Shown here one piece after another: positions 11,700-24,973 of a stretch of 64,000 nt of DNA (the first letter of the stretch is position 1; each line of letters begins with the position of its first letter). Under the pieces are notes generated by a model. That model was not told where the DNA came from, made no database searches, and was given only the letters and a program-made list of their open reading frames with translations. Position numbers and translations under genes: made by a program. Source of the stretch: Pegea sp. RAD2-039 (lineage: Eukaryota; Chordata; Thaliacea; Salpida; Salpidae); contig JAQGEQ010000040.1 in the NCBI GenBank assembly GCA_034620365.1, positions 62,001 to 126,000 of the forward strand, written 5' to 3'.

Positions 11700-14480
11700 T
11701 AATAATACTTCATTAAAAGTTTTTAATTTACAGTAATATTTAAAAATCCAGGTGAATACTTTATAAGAGCTCTAACCATCTTTAGATCTAAACTAAAACT
11801 TGGTCATTTCGTTGCCCAGGATGGGAAACAATTATTCATAGAACACTTATGCTTGCCAGTTGGATAGAAAAATAAATCCACAATTTCATCAAAAGATTTA
11901 CAGATTTCTGCAAAAGAAAAACTTGTTACATTCTTGAAGTAGATTCCTTGCTGGTCAACCTTCAAAAATTTTCGACAGTGAGAAGTGATAATGCAGATAT
12001 AATAAATAAATAATTTTCAGAACCATATTGACCTCTGGTTAAACTGAAAACCAAATTGTTTTCGTCTGTAGAGAAATTTGTAAGTATTATTTTTATTAAC
12101 AAATGATTTTTACAAATCATTCATCTTTTATACGATGTCTTAATATATACAAACTTTTTTGAGTATGTCCTTGATTTATAAGATATCAAAGGGTGTTGTT
12201 AATCTGCTATAAAAGCTATTTAGTTATATATTTATACTATTTTCTATTTTGTGATTTTCATCAAAGCAATTTGATTTATTACCTGTAGTTCTGCTTTGAC
12301 AATTAACAAAGTTTTTGTTCCCTTTTTTGTGTTTCAAATATTTGATTGAAAAATATCCCAACTAAAATATATCTAATTAATTATAAAGTTCAATAAAATC
12401 AATATATAAGCTTAATAACTTAAACTTTGTATGAGATTTAAGATAAATATTATTGAGCTGTGACAAATAACTCATTTATGGGATCACCTAATCATTACAC
12501 AACACCTTAAACTTGAAGATGAAATTGAAAAGACTGATATATACTATTAAAAAAAAAGTTTTTAAATTTGAATATATTTTGAAAATCATCAATATTTCTG
12601 ATTAGATATATAATTATGCAAAAAAACCTTATATTTTGAAATTAATAACAAAAAACCAGTTAAAGAACAAAAATATACAATTTTGAAAGATTAACAGAAA
12701 AAGCGTTTTTTTTTGTAAACAATTTTCAAAGGATTTATGTGTTTATAATTTTTCTGCAATTTTTCCAAATAATATCAATTTGTAAAATTTTGTTAGATAA
12801 ATACAAACAAATTTTATTTTTACTTTCGTATAATAATTTTAATTTGAAATAAATGAAAGTCTAGATTAATTTCTTATAGAATCGTCAGTCATAATAAATT
12901 TAGTTTAATAGTACAACACATGCAGGATAGTCGAAAATACTACAAAGCAATTTCATGAAAAAATAACAAATTGCTTGCCAGCTTTTTCATTCTTTAAGAA
13001 GAATTTTAAGAACAATAGAAAACGTTTCAATTATCATAGTACATTTTAAAAGTATCTTTAGTAGTAAGCAGAACCTTGTCAGCGGAGTAATAGAAAGAAA
13101 ATTTAGTTGATTTTATCCATTTTAGTGATTAATTTGGGAATTATATTATTTCTTCTCTACCTATAGAATTTTGTAAAGTGAATATAACTAGGTGCTAAGC
13201 CTATAACTACCTTCAAATATAATATAACCATCAAACTCTTTAAAACCGATATCTGGAGATACCCTTAAAGCTTTTTCATCTCACAATGAAAGCACAGGAC
13301 TTTCTTTTGACTTTTTGAAAAAGTAATACCAGCCAAAAAAGAAATTCTAACACTACAGACGTAACTTAGTTTGTCTAAATAGTTGAAAGTGCTTAAAAAA
13401 CAACTTTTATTTCCAGATTGATTGATATGAGTGTTAATAATAATTTAAACGAATGAACAGTTGAAAATAAAATAATTTCAGAAATAGTCTAAATTTTAAT
13501 TTTTTAAGTAAATAGTTAATTTCGTTTGTATTGATCTAAGTACTTATATTGATGGCTATCAGGTAACTTTTGACATCCTCCTATAATCTAAAGCTAAATG
13601 AAATCTAATGTTTACTACTTCTAAAACAGAGTAATCTTTAAGATTTTATAAATATTTGTATTTTGAGACTCAACCTATAATTTAAGTTTTCTTAAGAAAC
13701 TCTAACTCATATCAATACTCGGACACTTTTACATTTTAAAAACCATTTCAGACGACAAGATGACCAATAAGCACCTAGTCTAATGTTCTTTAAATACATA
13801 GATTCAAATCTCCGACATATCTTACTGTAGTTACAGCAAAGAAACCAGTGTAGAAAATATTCTCCCTAATCACAATTAAATAGTTCATTTTATTATTAAT
13901 TTTTACCTTGTGGCATCTGTTGAAACAGAAAAGTCTTTTGAATAAATTTAGACAGATGATCTGTAACCCTTTAACTTTGTTTTACTGTTTCACGTCACAA
14001 AATCGTCTCACCGAACGATGAACTTAAAGATTAGGTGTGTGTTCAACCAACTTACTCAAAGTTAATTTTAGAAAATGTTCATTATTGTCAAACTCCTTCC
14101 ATTTACCAATTTTAATCAACAAAATAATTTTAAATTTTGTTACAAGACAAAGAAATTAAACTTATCCTTTTTGTCAACATAATAATCATTTTAATATAAA
14201 TTAGAATTTTTACAGTTTTTTCTGTTTGTGTAGTATTTTATTTTTTGTTTAAGTTCAAAATTTATAAAAACCGTTTTAATCTAATAACTGTTTTGTGACC
14301 AATTTCGTCTTTTTATAAATTTTTGTTTTTTTGTTTATTAGTATGATTAGGAATGTTTTTGAAAGTAGAAATAATTATTTTAGTGCAGCTGTTTTTGACC
14401 ACAAGTAAATGCGTTTTTTTTTTCAAAATGAAGTTGTCTTTTCCTAGATGTAAATTGTTTTAATAATTCCTAGAATTGCT
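11700..14480. other. AT-rich intergenic stretch
   Basis: 2.8 kb in which I see no supported gene, RNA gene or repeat shared with the rest of the window. Only short open frames and homopolymer runs. Confidence 0.5.
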
Positions 14481-16215
14481 TCATTTCACTTAAAACACAT
14501 CATTTTGACACAGAATTTGTAGAACTTAATTATCAACAAGTAAAGATAAAAGTAAAAAACTGAAAAACTTATTGATTCAGTACAATCTATAGACTGTCCG
14601 GTATTTATATCTATTAGTAGGGAACTGTGCAGTATATAGATGAAAGTCACGTCTACGCTAGAAAAAAGAAGATAACTTAGAAAACCAAAGATAAGATTTG
14701 ATGATTTATTATATAAAAGTCACTAAAATGTATTTCAATTTTTCACAATGCCAGGATGAAATAAAGTATCGCAGAAGATATTTTTAAAAGGCCAAAACAA
14801 TAACTAAATAAAAAAACTACATATCATATCTTGTCGAGTAATAGTAAAATGGTTTCAATCAATTGAACCCCTTCAAACACATAAAAGATGAAATTAGCAG
14901 ATTTGCCAAAATAATCTAACGTATTCTTGATAGATGGATACCCAAAAATTTATTACTTAAGAAACTGTGAATATCTCTTAGTCGAAAAAGCAAGACCCTG
15001 AATAACTACCAATTATCGACCAATCAAAGTTGGATTATTCATTACAAAACCTAACAGCGGTATCATGATAAATATCACTTTCTAATCTATAGTAAACCAA
15101 GAAATTCAATCTGTAAAGCTTGTCTTATGTATTCATAAAGATTTAAAATAATATTTCTTAGTTCTCCACACTATGCTATCACAGAAGCAGAAGTTTGCAC
15201 AAATGTACAGAGAAAATAAACTCTACTGAAATGCAACTATAATGGAAACTGCGTGACATCATCAACAAACTATAGTTGCAAGAGAATCAATATCAGAAAA
15301 AGTCATCTCCTTATAGTGTTTGTTTCCATCTCATCTTCTATCTGTTAATGAAACAATAGTCATAATTATAATTTCTCCAACTTAGTATCAAATTAGAAAA
15401 CTTTTTTATAGAATGATTATAGAGACATTGTAAAGTGAAAAAGTGTTTCTATTAATCAATTTCAACAAAAGTAGAAGGAAAACCAAGAAAAATAATATGC
15501 TGCAACAAACAAACCACTCTAGAGGTGCAAAAGTAGATTTCGACCACTTAGGATAGAAAATTGATAGAACACTTTCCTCCTATTCTACAAAGGATGATAT
15601 CAAGAAAATGTCAAAACTTACATTATAAGGCAACAACAACTGCTTCTAGATAAAGATCAAAGAAAATGATAATTTGAAGATCAAATAGTCCAGGTTTAAA
15701 TGCTGAAAATCAGGTTACAAAGAACAAACATTTAAGATTGAGTGATGAGAGCCAGAAGATGAGTATCAAGTGAAATGTACTATATGATTAAAATTAAATT
15801 AAAAGTGTCCAGTGAAGCAAAGCAAGTGATAAATATGTAATGATAAAGATCAATTACTTCGGATTCAATTGATGAGTAATTGATTGCACTGATATGAAAT
15901 AGACTGTTGGATACAAAGCATGAGAACCATTTCTGCTGTACCACATGTTAGTTTATACATATCTTGTAAATCTGATTAATGAAACACAACTATCAAACCA
16001 TCATTTAAAGCAGAGTGGTAAAAAGGATACAAAATGAAGTTTAGAAGCTCAGGCAATTCTCTTCATTTATCGTTATTGTAGAAAGTTGAAGCCTTAGTCT
16101 AAAGTATGATTATAAAATGGATTATGGTTTACTAGAAAAACAACAAAACAGAAACTATTGGCTCAATAATAAAAATAGTATACAGGTACTTGGTTCTACC
16201 AAAGTTTGATATAAG
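14480..16215. repeat. Repeat family L, copy 2, diverged 5' part
   Basis: Counterpart of 8085-9356, best conserved at about 14535-14770. Longer than copy 1, so one has gained or lost sequence. No intact reading frame. Confidence 0.6.
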
Positions 16216-17168
16216 AAAGAAGTATAACTCTGAAAAAGAGCAAGATAGGTATTTTAGAAAGTGTGGAATAATAACATTTAGTTTACCAATGAGGAATTAT
16301 GACCTTTGAAAAATGACATAACTTCTAACAGATGCAAACCTTTAAATCAAAAGCCAGAGTTGGATCCTCAAAGGCAGTTGATAACTGTACTAAGTGTTGT
16401 TCTGAGTAGATCCTAGAGCGCCATCTTGACAAAGCTGCATCAATCTGGCTGGCGTGAAGTGTATAATCTTGCTGCATCCACAAACAACTGGAAATCCATA
16501 ACTACTAGCCTTGCACAATTATGCTTTGCATGTTTACATGCATGGTCTTTATAAGCTGAACCTGTTAGAAATAAAAATACTGAAAAGTGACTGAAGATGT
16601 ACCTGAGAGCAAAATCTGCAAAACTTTTATGAAATTGGGATAAAAGTTGGATTTTTAAGTTAGCTTTACAAAATTCTTAACTGGATACAGGGATGTAAGA
16701 AAGTAAAAAATTTAAGATTTACAAATGTAAGTCTCTTTTCTAATTATCATTTTGGTAAAATTAAAGGATATTTTCATGGACAATTTATAAATTTGTGTAA
16801 CTTATAAATAGCTTGTGTATATTCAATATAACCTAGAAAAGACTAAAAGGTAAGCATTTGTGTCAGTTTTGTTGGAAAATTAGGTTTGTATATATTTGTT
16901 CTAATCAATGTTTAATAATACAAAGCCATTCCAAAAGAATTATATGTAATTTACAAAAAAGTCTGTTTTATAAGAATAAACAAAGCTTACTTACTTTTTG
17001 TTGATTCTCTTAATGATTTATAGCTTGCTGATAATATTTCCTAATATTAAATTATTAATTGTAACATTAATTATTTCAAAATGTTTATAATCACTTTTTT
17101 ATAAGACCAACAAAATCACAAAATCTGAAATCACAAAAAATTATAGAGAGAAAAACAATAGAAGAAAG
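16216..17168. repeat. ~950-bp element, copy 2
   Basis: Near-identical to 9357-10307. The abrupt jump from ~80% (the upstream family L part) to ~99% identity at 16216 shows that this unit moved or was homogenised recently and independently of its flanks. Confidence 0.75.
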
Positions 17169-17169
17169 T

Positions 17170-17930
17170 TTAAATCTATTATATTGTTTTCAAAAAGATC
17201 ATAAGATATTTAAATTTTAGCCAAAACTTTTAAATCATTAAATAAATTAATTTTGTTAATTTTACTAAACAAGCTACAAGGTGTGTAAGATAATAATGCT
17301 TTCATTTGTAACAAATCAATCATGAATCACTTTTATAAATTATTTGAATCAATTAAATTTGACTAGTTTCATAGATTAAAATTAATGACATTGTAAGAAT
17401 TTAACGTTTAAATATACTAAATAAAGAAATATAAATACAAATCTTAATGATTACTTGAAAATTCAAATAATAAAAAATCTAATAGAAATTCTAAGTATAA
17501 TTGCTAATTACTCAAGAAACTATATTATAGGATTTTGTTATATTCACTGTAAATGTCTAATTCAAAATTTTATCATTTATTAATAAGAGTTAAATATAAC
17601 TTAAAGAACTTATTTGAAAAAAATCAAAAAAGTAAACAAAAGTTACACGAAAATGGCTTTTTATTTTTACCAAATATTGTTTGAACAATTTGTTTTCGTT
17701 TTTTGTATTTTTTTAAAATGTATTTTTTCAGTAAAGCAAAACAAAATTTCTTATTTCTTACAATTTTGAACATTCAAAGATTATTAAAGGTTCGTTTTGA
17801 AAAACTTTAATTTTCTGTTTTTTATTTTTTGTATGTATTTTTTGTAGGATTAACAAGGTTGCTAGGTAATTTTTGAACAATTAACCTTTTACTTCGGTGT
17901 AGTCATTAAAATAATATTTTTATATAAATA
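17170..17930. other. AT-rich intergenic stretch
   Basis: No gene or repeat recognised. Very AT-rich with only short open frames. Confidence 0.5.
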
Positions 17931-19130
17931 TTCAGCAATAAAATATTTAGCAACTTTAAGATTGTAAATTTAACTAATGTAGTCTTTATATACTACTCAG
18001 CCAAGAGATAGAAAGTGATGAGCTAACTTGCTGAGCAAATTGATAAAAACTAGTTTTATTTATTGATTAGAAAAAACCCATATGTACAAAGTAATATAAG
18101 ATATATTTGCACTATAAAAAAGTTTGTTATTCAGTAACAGCTAGCATAGAAATGAATTCAACAGCAAATTGTAAGCAATTTTAGATAAAGAAATCTTTTA
18201 AATATGTTTAGCAAGATTAGGTGTCAGAGTGTGTATTATAGCTTTTATTCAAAACCCTGTAATGCACAGTCGAACATGTATAATTGCACTATCAACAAAA
18301 TAAAACCAAAATCATATTGCAACAGGTATTTACGTCACGGGTAGTTTATGTAACTCTGTTAAAAAATCGTAAGAGTGTTTAGCAAGGTTAGGTGCAGGAT
18401 ATTGTATTATAAGGTTTAATTAATTATGTAGTCTAAGAAAATATATAATTACACTAAAGCTACAAAGTTACTAAAGGTTAAAATTAGTAATGACAATTAA
18501 TAACATTTCATTTAAGCTACTTATTCGATATTTTGTATTTATGGCTTTGTTAATTGATTATAGAGAAGTCTTTTCACTTTAATTGATAATTTTTTTCTCA
18601 ACTTCAAAATGTTGTTTATTTTCTTTCTTTATTCGTTCCATTCTTTATTCAATTTTTATTTTTTCAGCAAGGATTTTTTTCGAAAGCTTAACTTTTAATG
18701 ACTTAAAAATAAAGTTTGGATTTGTTATAGAAATCAGGACATTTTAAGGAAACAGCTTTGAAGTTTTATACATCTCAAATACTTTTAATAATTTTAGTAT
18801 TTACTTCTTGTAATTCTAATGTAAACTTAGTTAATTAACTTCTGAAATTTCTATAGGTATATTCAAACAACTCAAAATAAAATTGTTAGCAAGCAAATAT
18901 AATATCAAAAGTTTTTTCTTGCTAACAATTACTTTTAGAGTTGCACTACTAGAGTCTTATAGATGGTAATTAATATATTTAAAGTTTTTTAGATTACTTT
19001 AAGTATTATTTATTAAAAATAATTGAATCTATTTTGTCTACTTATCGTAAAGAGTAAACAACCGTTTCAGCAAAAACTTTTTTTTAAAAGCAAGATCTAA
19101 TGTTATTCAAAATTTTAATTCAATTTGGTC
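17930..19130. repeat. Repeat family R, copy 3
   Basis: Matches copy 2 from about 4140 to 5480: the AGCTA-rich lead, two 90-bp subunits (18206-18294 and 18377-18460), the segment with TATTCGATATTTTGTATTTA, and the long hairpin with its flank TCTTATAGATGGTAATTA. Identity is roughly 75-80% by eye. Confidence 0.7.
18868..18943. repeat. Long hairpin in repeat copy 3
   Basis: The arms contain AATTGTTAGCAAG and CTTGCTAACAATT, with outer CAACTC and GAGTTG pairing exactly. Against the hairpin at 5236-5314, one C-G pair is T-A and one T-A pair is C-G, and pairing is complete in both. The loop region (AATATCAAAA) is similar in both copies. Confidence 0.7.
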
Positions 19131-19269
19131 TTTAAAAAAAAGTAAACTTCTTCTCGAAAAACTTAAGATAAAAGATATTTTCCAAGTACGTTGTTAGTTC
19201 CTTGTTTTATTTTGTAGTTAGATATTTTCTATCTTTTTCTGGTTTTTAATACTTTCATCATCTAAGATG

Positions 19270-19560
19270 CATCCTCGACATGGTTTGGCAGCCCAACACG
19301 CAGAACTTCTCGGGTTCGATCACTAGCGGATACATATTTGCAACATGAAAAGTTCTTAGAAAAATCTGGGTAGAAAGGTCATGTTAACTTGTCTTACGTC
19401 AACATTTCTAAGAGTTGTAAGCCCCCGAATTTAAAGCCAAAGCTTAACAGTCAATTTGTCACTGTACTCGGTGTCGTTCTGGCAGCTCTATTGACACCAG
19501 TTCATCGCATCTGCAGCTTATTCTAATCGACTGCTTGTTGACTTGGATAGTTGACTTTTG
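19270..19560 (+). repeat. Possible tRNA-derived repeat (SINE-like)
   Basis: Contains a pol III B-box-like GGGTTCGATCAC (about 19312-19323), 25-35 bp after a weak A-box-like TGGCAGCCCAACAC. About 120 bp further on is a block (CTGTACTCGGTGTCGTTCTG) resembling part of the 950-bp element (CTGTACTAAGTGTTGTTCTG at about 9524). Less AT-rich than its surroundings. I could not fold a full cloverleaf. Confidence 0.35.
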
Positions 19561-20071
19561 CTGCTCGGGTAAAAACAGGTTTTCTATAAATTTTGCGCTA
19601 GCTTACAGCATGACACTTTTCGATCGAAGCAGGACAATCTACTTTCTAAGATTTTTCAAATACCAGTGAATTTTAAGATTACTTTCTACTAACAACTTTG
19701 TATGATAAAAATTATTGTCTTTGCAATAGTTTGTTACAAGGCTCACTAATTAATGTATAACAAATCAATGAAACATTTTAGCTCAATAAACACTTCCTTT
19801 GATGCTCATTAATGTTTTACATATTTTCTTCCACTAAAAGTCGAAACATTTTCACAAATATGATCTTAATTAACAGGATCATATATCTATTTCATATGCA
19901 TCAACTCAACATTCAACTCATTTAAATAATATGCATATCATGAAAATAATTGCTTGATTAACATTTATTAAGCAAAAATATTAAACTACAATTAGATTGA
20001 CTATTAAATTGGCAATTAACTATATCTTAAATATTTCACTGATTTTTTTTCTTTTTAGCACTCTACCTAAA

Positions 20072-23000
20072 TTATACAGTTGGCTTTTCAACCATATATT
20101 CGACGTGAAGGTTGTAAGCTCCTCCATTGTTTAAAAGATTCTATGAAAAAAAAGAATCTTAAAACATGAATGAAAGTCATTCAAATTCTTTCTGTATTAT
20201 ACTAAAATTTAAAATTGAAGAAAACACATTCGATAAAATTTAACAATAAACTCACTACGACAGTAACAGGTCTTAGAAGAGGTCCAGCAGCTGTTACTGT
20301 TTTATAAGGTAATCCACTAATTTGCCATAAAACACCTTTATGAACATGAGAATAATACTCATTTTGTGGACATGTATTGATGTTTACATGTTTCTTACGA
20401 AGTCCATTATGAATGACTGTAACAAATAAGTATTTTTATTCAAACAAAAATTTAATGGATAATAATTATCTTTGTTTTAAAAAATTTCAATTTGAGTAAA
20501 ATATTAAAATTAAAAAATATTTTCTCACAGAGGTTTGCAGCTTGTAAATCAGAAGTTGGTAGTTCGACAATTTTGATATTTCTAGCACCTTTCGGAATTC
20601 TGAATTGTTTTCTGTAGTTTTCTGTAATAAAGTTTGATTTAAAAACTTAATATTTACATTTTGATTTAATTACCGCTGTCATCAGCAATTGTATAATTTT
20701 TGGATTTTAATACTTTTTCGTAGTTATCTTCATTAAATCTACAAGCGCCCTCTTTTGATTTGAAATCTTCTTTAAAACGACACGATTGCTTCTATAAGAA
20801 AAATCATAAAGATAAATTAGATTGAACTCAATTTGAAAAAATATTAAAAATTGTTTACTTACAACACATTTTCCTTTGATACAAATACTAGTAGGGTCAC
20901 CCATAAAGCAGGGTTCTCCATCCGGTACATATTCAGGTATTCGAATATGCTTATCACAATAATTCATCTTACAAAACATCAAACACGCAAGTTTCTCTGC
21001 AAACATCGATAATATTATATATAAAATTTAAATTTTTTAATGAAACCTTCTTTTTGGTAGGCAGGTAGTAATGCCCAGGTATTACATCTGTTCTTGCGAT
21101 AGTCTTCTATAAAAACATTTTAATTTCTTAGCAACAAGCTATGAAATGTTTGATCAGGTCTTACTACCTATTTTACTATTATTGAACACAGAGTTGATAT
21201 TTTGGGAACAACTTTGAACAAAGCAGCTTTTAAATTGAATATTATCTGAACCACAATTTCTTCCTCCATTAATAAGTCTGTTTCAAATCATCAGTTATAT
21301 CATTTAAAATAAATTTAAACATTTGAACTGACTTTAAGGAGTTACATTTTCTTGTTCGATATTTCATGCTTGGACCACAGTCCTTAAAACATTTTGACCA
21401 TTTACTCCAATCACCCCAGTATTCTTCAGTTTGGAAGTTCTTTTGAAGATTCCATATACTTTCACATATACCATTGTTACATAGCTGCAAGATAAGATAA
21501 TTAAGATTGAATTGAATCAAAATTTCTTATTTCCAAATTATTTTTCACAATTAATTTTGACGATAATCTGATTTTATTGAGCTGTTGATAGTAAAACTTA
21601 CTCTCTGATGTCCGCAGATTGTTCCGTCGATAACATCAGCCCAGTTGGTTCTACTTTTCAACCAATCAACATTTTTTCCTCCTAAACACCATAGCGTACC
21701 ACATTTGTCTTCAACCATCTACAGTAAAAAATATTTTAGGTGAAGTCGTCTTAGTAATACTTAATTATTTTTGTTTTTGTAACTTGCCAACGAATTAACT
21801 AACTTATTATTAAATAAAGTAATTACTTGTTAATCATTTAGCCACTAAACTCTACATTTATCATATGTTTGCTCAAACAATTTGTAACTTTCATTCAGTA
21901 AAATGGAATTTTTAGATTATTTTGTATACAAAAAGTTACTTACGCGATCTCCAGGAATTGACCCTGGTCCAAAAATACTTGCACATTGTTGAGAATGAGA
22001 GTAATAAACTCCAAGAAGTGGGTCATATGAATATTGGGGTACTATTGGTTCATTCATCAAGCACTCGTGCCCTCTGTAAAATAATAGAAAGGGAAAAAAC
22101 TGAAATAGAATTTGAAAACTCAAAATGCTAATTTTATATACAATAAACTTCCGTGCAGACACAAAAAATGAGAAATTTCTAACTCACGAAGTTTTTTCTA
22201 ATTTAGCAATACTGCAAGAAGACCATTTAAACGAAGAACGTTTTAGATACTGAGACGTGTTCATTAGATAATTTGTATTTTCTTTGTTACAGCTTGTCAT
22301 ATTCAGTTCTTCAACTCCAAGACTAAAGATATTGTTTAAAATAAACAAAATTTTCATTAAAAGTTATTACTTAAAAGTCAGATACATACGCTCTAGCAAT
22401 AGCTTGGGCCAACGTAAAAATTGTTTTAGTTCCTTCGTCTTTAATACTAACTATAGGAATCAGAGATTCACATGTCTTTGTTGGGTAGAAGATGTCTAAA
22501 AAGAAAAATCTACTTGTTAAATAAAAGCCAAGTAAATTAATAAAATTTGTTTACCTTTGATTTTATAATTATCCTTTGAAAGATATATCATGATATCAAA
22601 ATTATTTTTCTCCGACTTTTCTTTTATACCATAAATTGGCATTAATGATTCAAGTCCCTTTTCAATAAACAAACTTTGAAGTACTTCTGTCTGTGCACAA
22701 ATATTAAGTTTAAATATTAATGTAATTCCTAGAATTTATATTTATTTATAAAAATTGTTTTGTAGTTTAAATACTTGTTTATAATTTATTTTTGTTGCTC
22801 TAATACCTCTTCATCATTTAAAAGTTCTGATTCTTCTAAACTAATACGAATATCTAAGCCATTAGCCACTAAGTCATCATGTTGAAAAATTTTATCCACC
22901 TTAAAATATAAAAAAGAACATAATGCAAAGTTACTGATTCTCAATGAAAGTCTTAAAATGATCAAGTTTCTATTCTATTTTTTAAAGTTATTCAAGGAGT

Positions 23001-24973
23001 TTTTATATCTCCATAAGCAAATATCCCTTGAAACGTTTTATTTGCTGATATCAATTAAAGACGTTACTTCGTTTATAATATAGCTTATCCAGAAATCACA
23101 AAAGCTTCTATGATAAACTTTAACCACATCATCAGATACCAGAAAATAAAGTTTAACTGAATATGAAGTCTTTCGTGGATATTTGAAATGATTTTTCACG
23201 AACTTTGAATGTAGCTCAAATATTTCTATTAAAATATTGAATATTGTTTAATTTAAATTAAAATTAATTATTAATACTGAGTTCCTTTGAATACTTTGTT
23301 TAAAAACTTTTTAAGGTGTTTTTAATTACCAAATTATTATTTTCATATGTTAAAACTAATTTATGTCTCACAAAATAAGTTATTAGTAAATAATGAACAA
23401 CCAAGTCTTAAGAATTATTTTTCAAAAGTTATTTTGTAAAATGTACACAGTAATTAATTGTAAGATTTCTTTACCAGGTTTTTTGTTCTCGTTAAATTCT
23501 TGCAACACTGATTCCTTCTTCATAATGTAAGATAACGCTGTAATAAACATATTCAAGATAAAAATAATTGAAAAAATTTGCGTCACATAACAGTCAACAG
23601 AGATTATTCTTACCTAAATACTTTTCCTTTAGATAATCTGGCATTTCATCAACTAAAAAAATGTTTTAGCTATTAGAATCTTTTAGAATGAAAAAGAAAA
23701 CGTTTTTAATTACAAAACAAAATATTCAATAATGAAACTAATTTCTGATAATTTTAATATACAACATCAAAATACTTACAATAATTTTTCCAAAATTTGA
23801 TTTCCATTGAAGTGTCATTATTAAAAGTAGTAGATGTTTCTTCAGTTTCCAAAATATTTTTGTTACCTTTATAATTAATAAAGGCAAAATAAAGTTAATC
23901 AAAATATTTTTTTAAGAAATTAGGCTAATAACTTGTGAGTACAAAGGTTACAAAAAAACTGTTGTTAGTTCTTATACTAAAGATAATAATCTGTAAGTGA
24001 ATAATTAAAATAAAACATAAGAAGACAAGTAAACAATAAGCCCGGATGTAATAGATAAAGAATTATTGTAATTTTAATCAGACAATAAATTTTATAATTT
24101 ATTTTTTATTTGTCAGTTTTAACAACCATTTTCGCGTTTCGGTCCATATCTATCCAACTCATACACAAGAGCATTTTGACCGGGAATACTTAATAGAAAA
24201 GCCATGAACTTTTGCCCAAACATTATAAAACCTCGCTGAAAAACAAAAAATGAAAATATCTTTTTAATATCTATATGTTACAAACCTTATCTTTACAGAT
24301 ATTAATGTTTGCAAGTGAATCAGCAAATGGAACAATCTCGCCGTCCGTGCTTTTGCAAACTAAATAACCTATTAGTTGACAGTTTTCATTTGTAAAAGGG
24401 TTTCTTGATGCTTTAATCACATATTCAGTTGAGGTATCATCATTCCGAAGCTTAACATACACTGACTCGGATATATCAGCAATGTCTGGAATCTTATCAA
24501 TTATTATCGGATCAGAAAGCATTTCCTCATATGCTGGAACTTCATCTTCCTTGAATCCAAGCTTATAGTGATCATTCAAAGTTTTTGTCAGGGCATTATC
24601 CAATTTGTCAGATATTATTTGAAAATCCTTATTCAAGAGGTAAATCTTGAATTCCTTCATAGATGTCTCCACAGATGCTACAAATATAAAAATACAAGTC
24701 ACAAAATAGTGTTTTTACCAGCGATTAGAAATCATCTCGTTAAATTTTATTTTTTAAAAGAATGAAAATCAACTTTTGTAAATAAATAAAAAGTATTTTA
24801 CTTGTTGACTGCAGCAGAGCAGATCTTGCTTTTCCAGCTACCTATTTAAAAAATTGCAATTAAAATATCTTTTTCAATTATTCATCATGCTTTTAACCTA
24901 CCAGTAAAAGCAAGATTACTCTTGCAAGAAAATTAAGATGTCCTCTTTTGCTGTATAAACTTTGAAAACTCAT
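20072..24973 (-). CDS. ADAMTS-like secreted protein with a dead zinc site (pseudoprotease), 22 exons, 857 aa
   Basis: Exons: 24902-24973, 24802-24841, 24286-24677, 24124-24235, 23780-23866, 23614-23652, 23475-23537, 23068-23225, 22807-22899, 22555-22690, 22390-22495, 22188-22322, 21944-22073, 21602-21718, 21333-21484, 21168-21277, 21047-21106, 20863-20996, 20674-20791, 20529-20621, 20259-20416, 20072-20140. All borders are GT-AG and phases agree to the TAA stop. Domains: hydrophobic signal (residues ~19-27), reprolysin prodomain (to ~205, with NICKDKRGFI), catalytic-like fold (~269-478), disintegrin-like (479-570), TSP1 (from WGDWSKWSKC at 583-592), Cys-rich, and spacer (IPKGARNIKIVELP) to the end. 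The active site that should read HExxHxxGxxH is QAIARALGVEE (428-438): all three His and the Glu are gone, while the Gly and the Met-turn Met (453) remain. By family, secreted and acting at matrix; binding or decoy role inferred. No further TSP1 repeats follow the spacer. Confidence 0.88.

Noticed and set aside
24118..24124. In-frame TGT TAA near 24118-24124, which would end the prodomain as a short separate gene
   Set aside because: A GTTAAA donor at this point splices in phase to the exon at 23780-23866, and the whole chain stays open to 20072 with the expected ADAMTS domain order.
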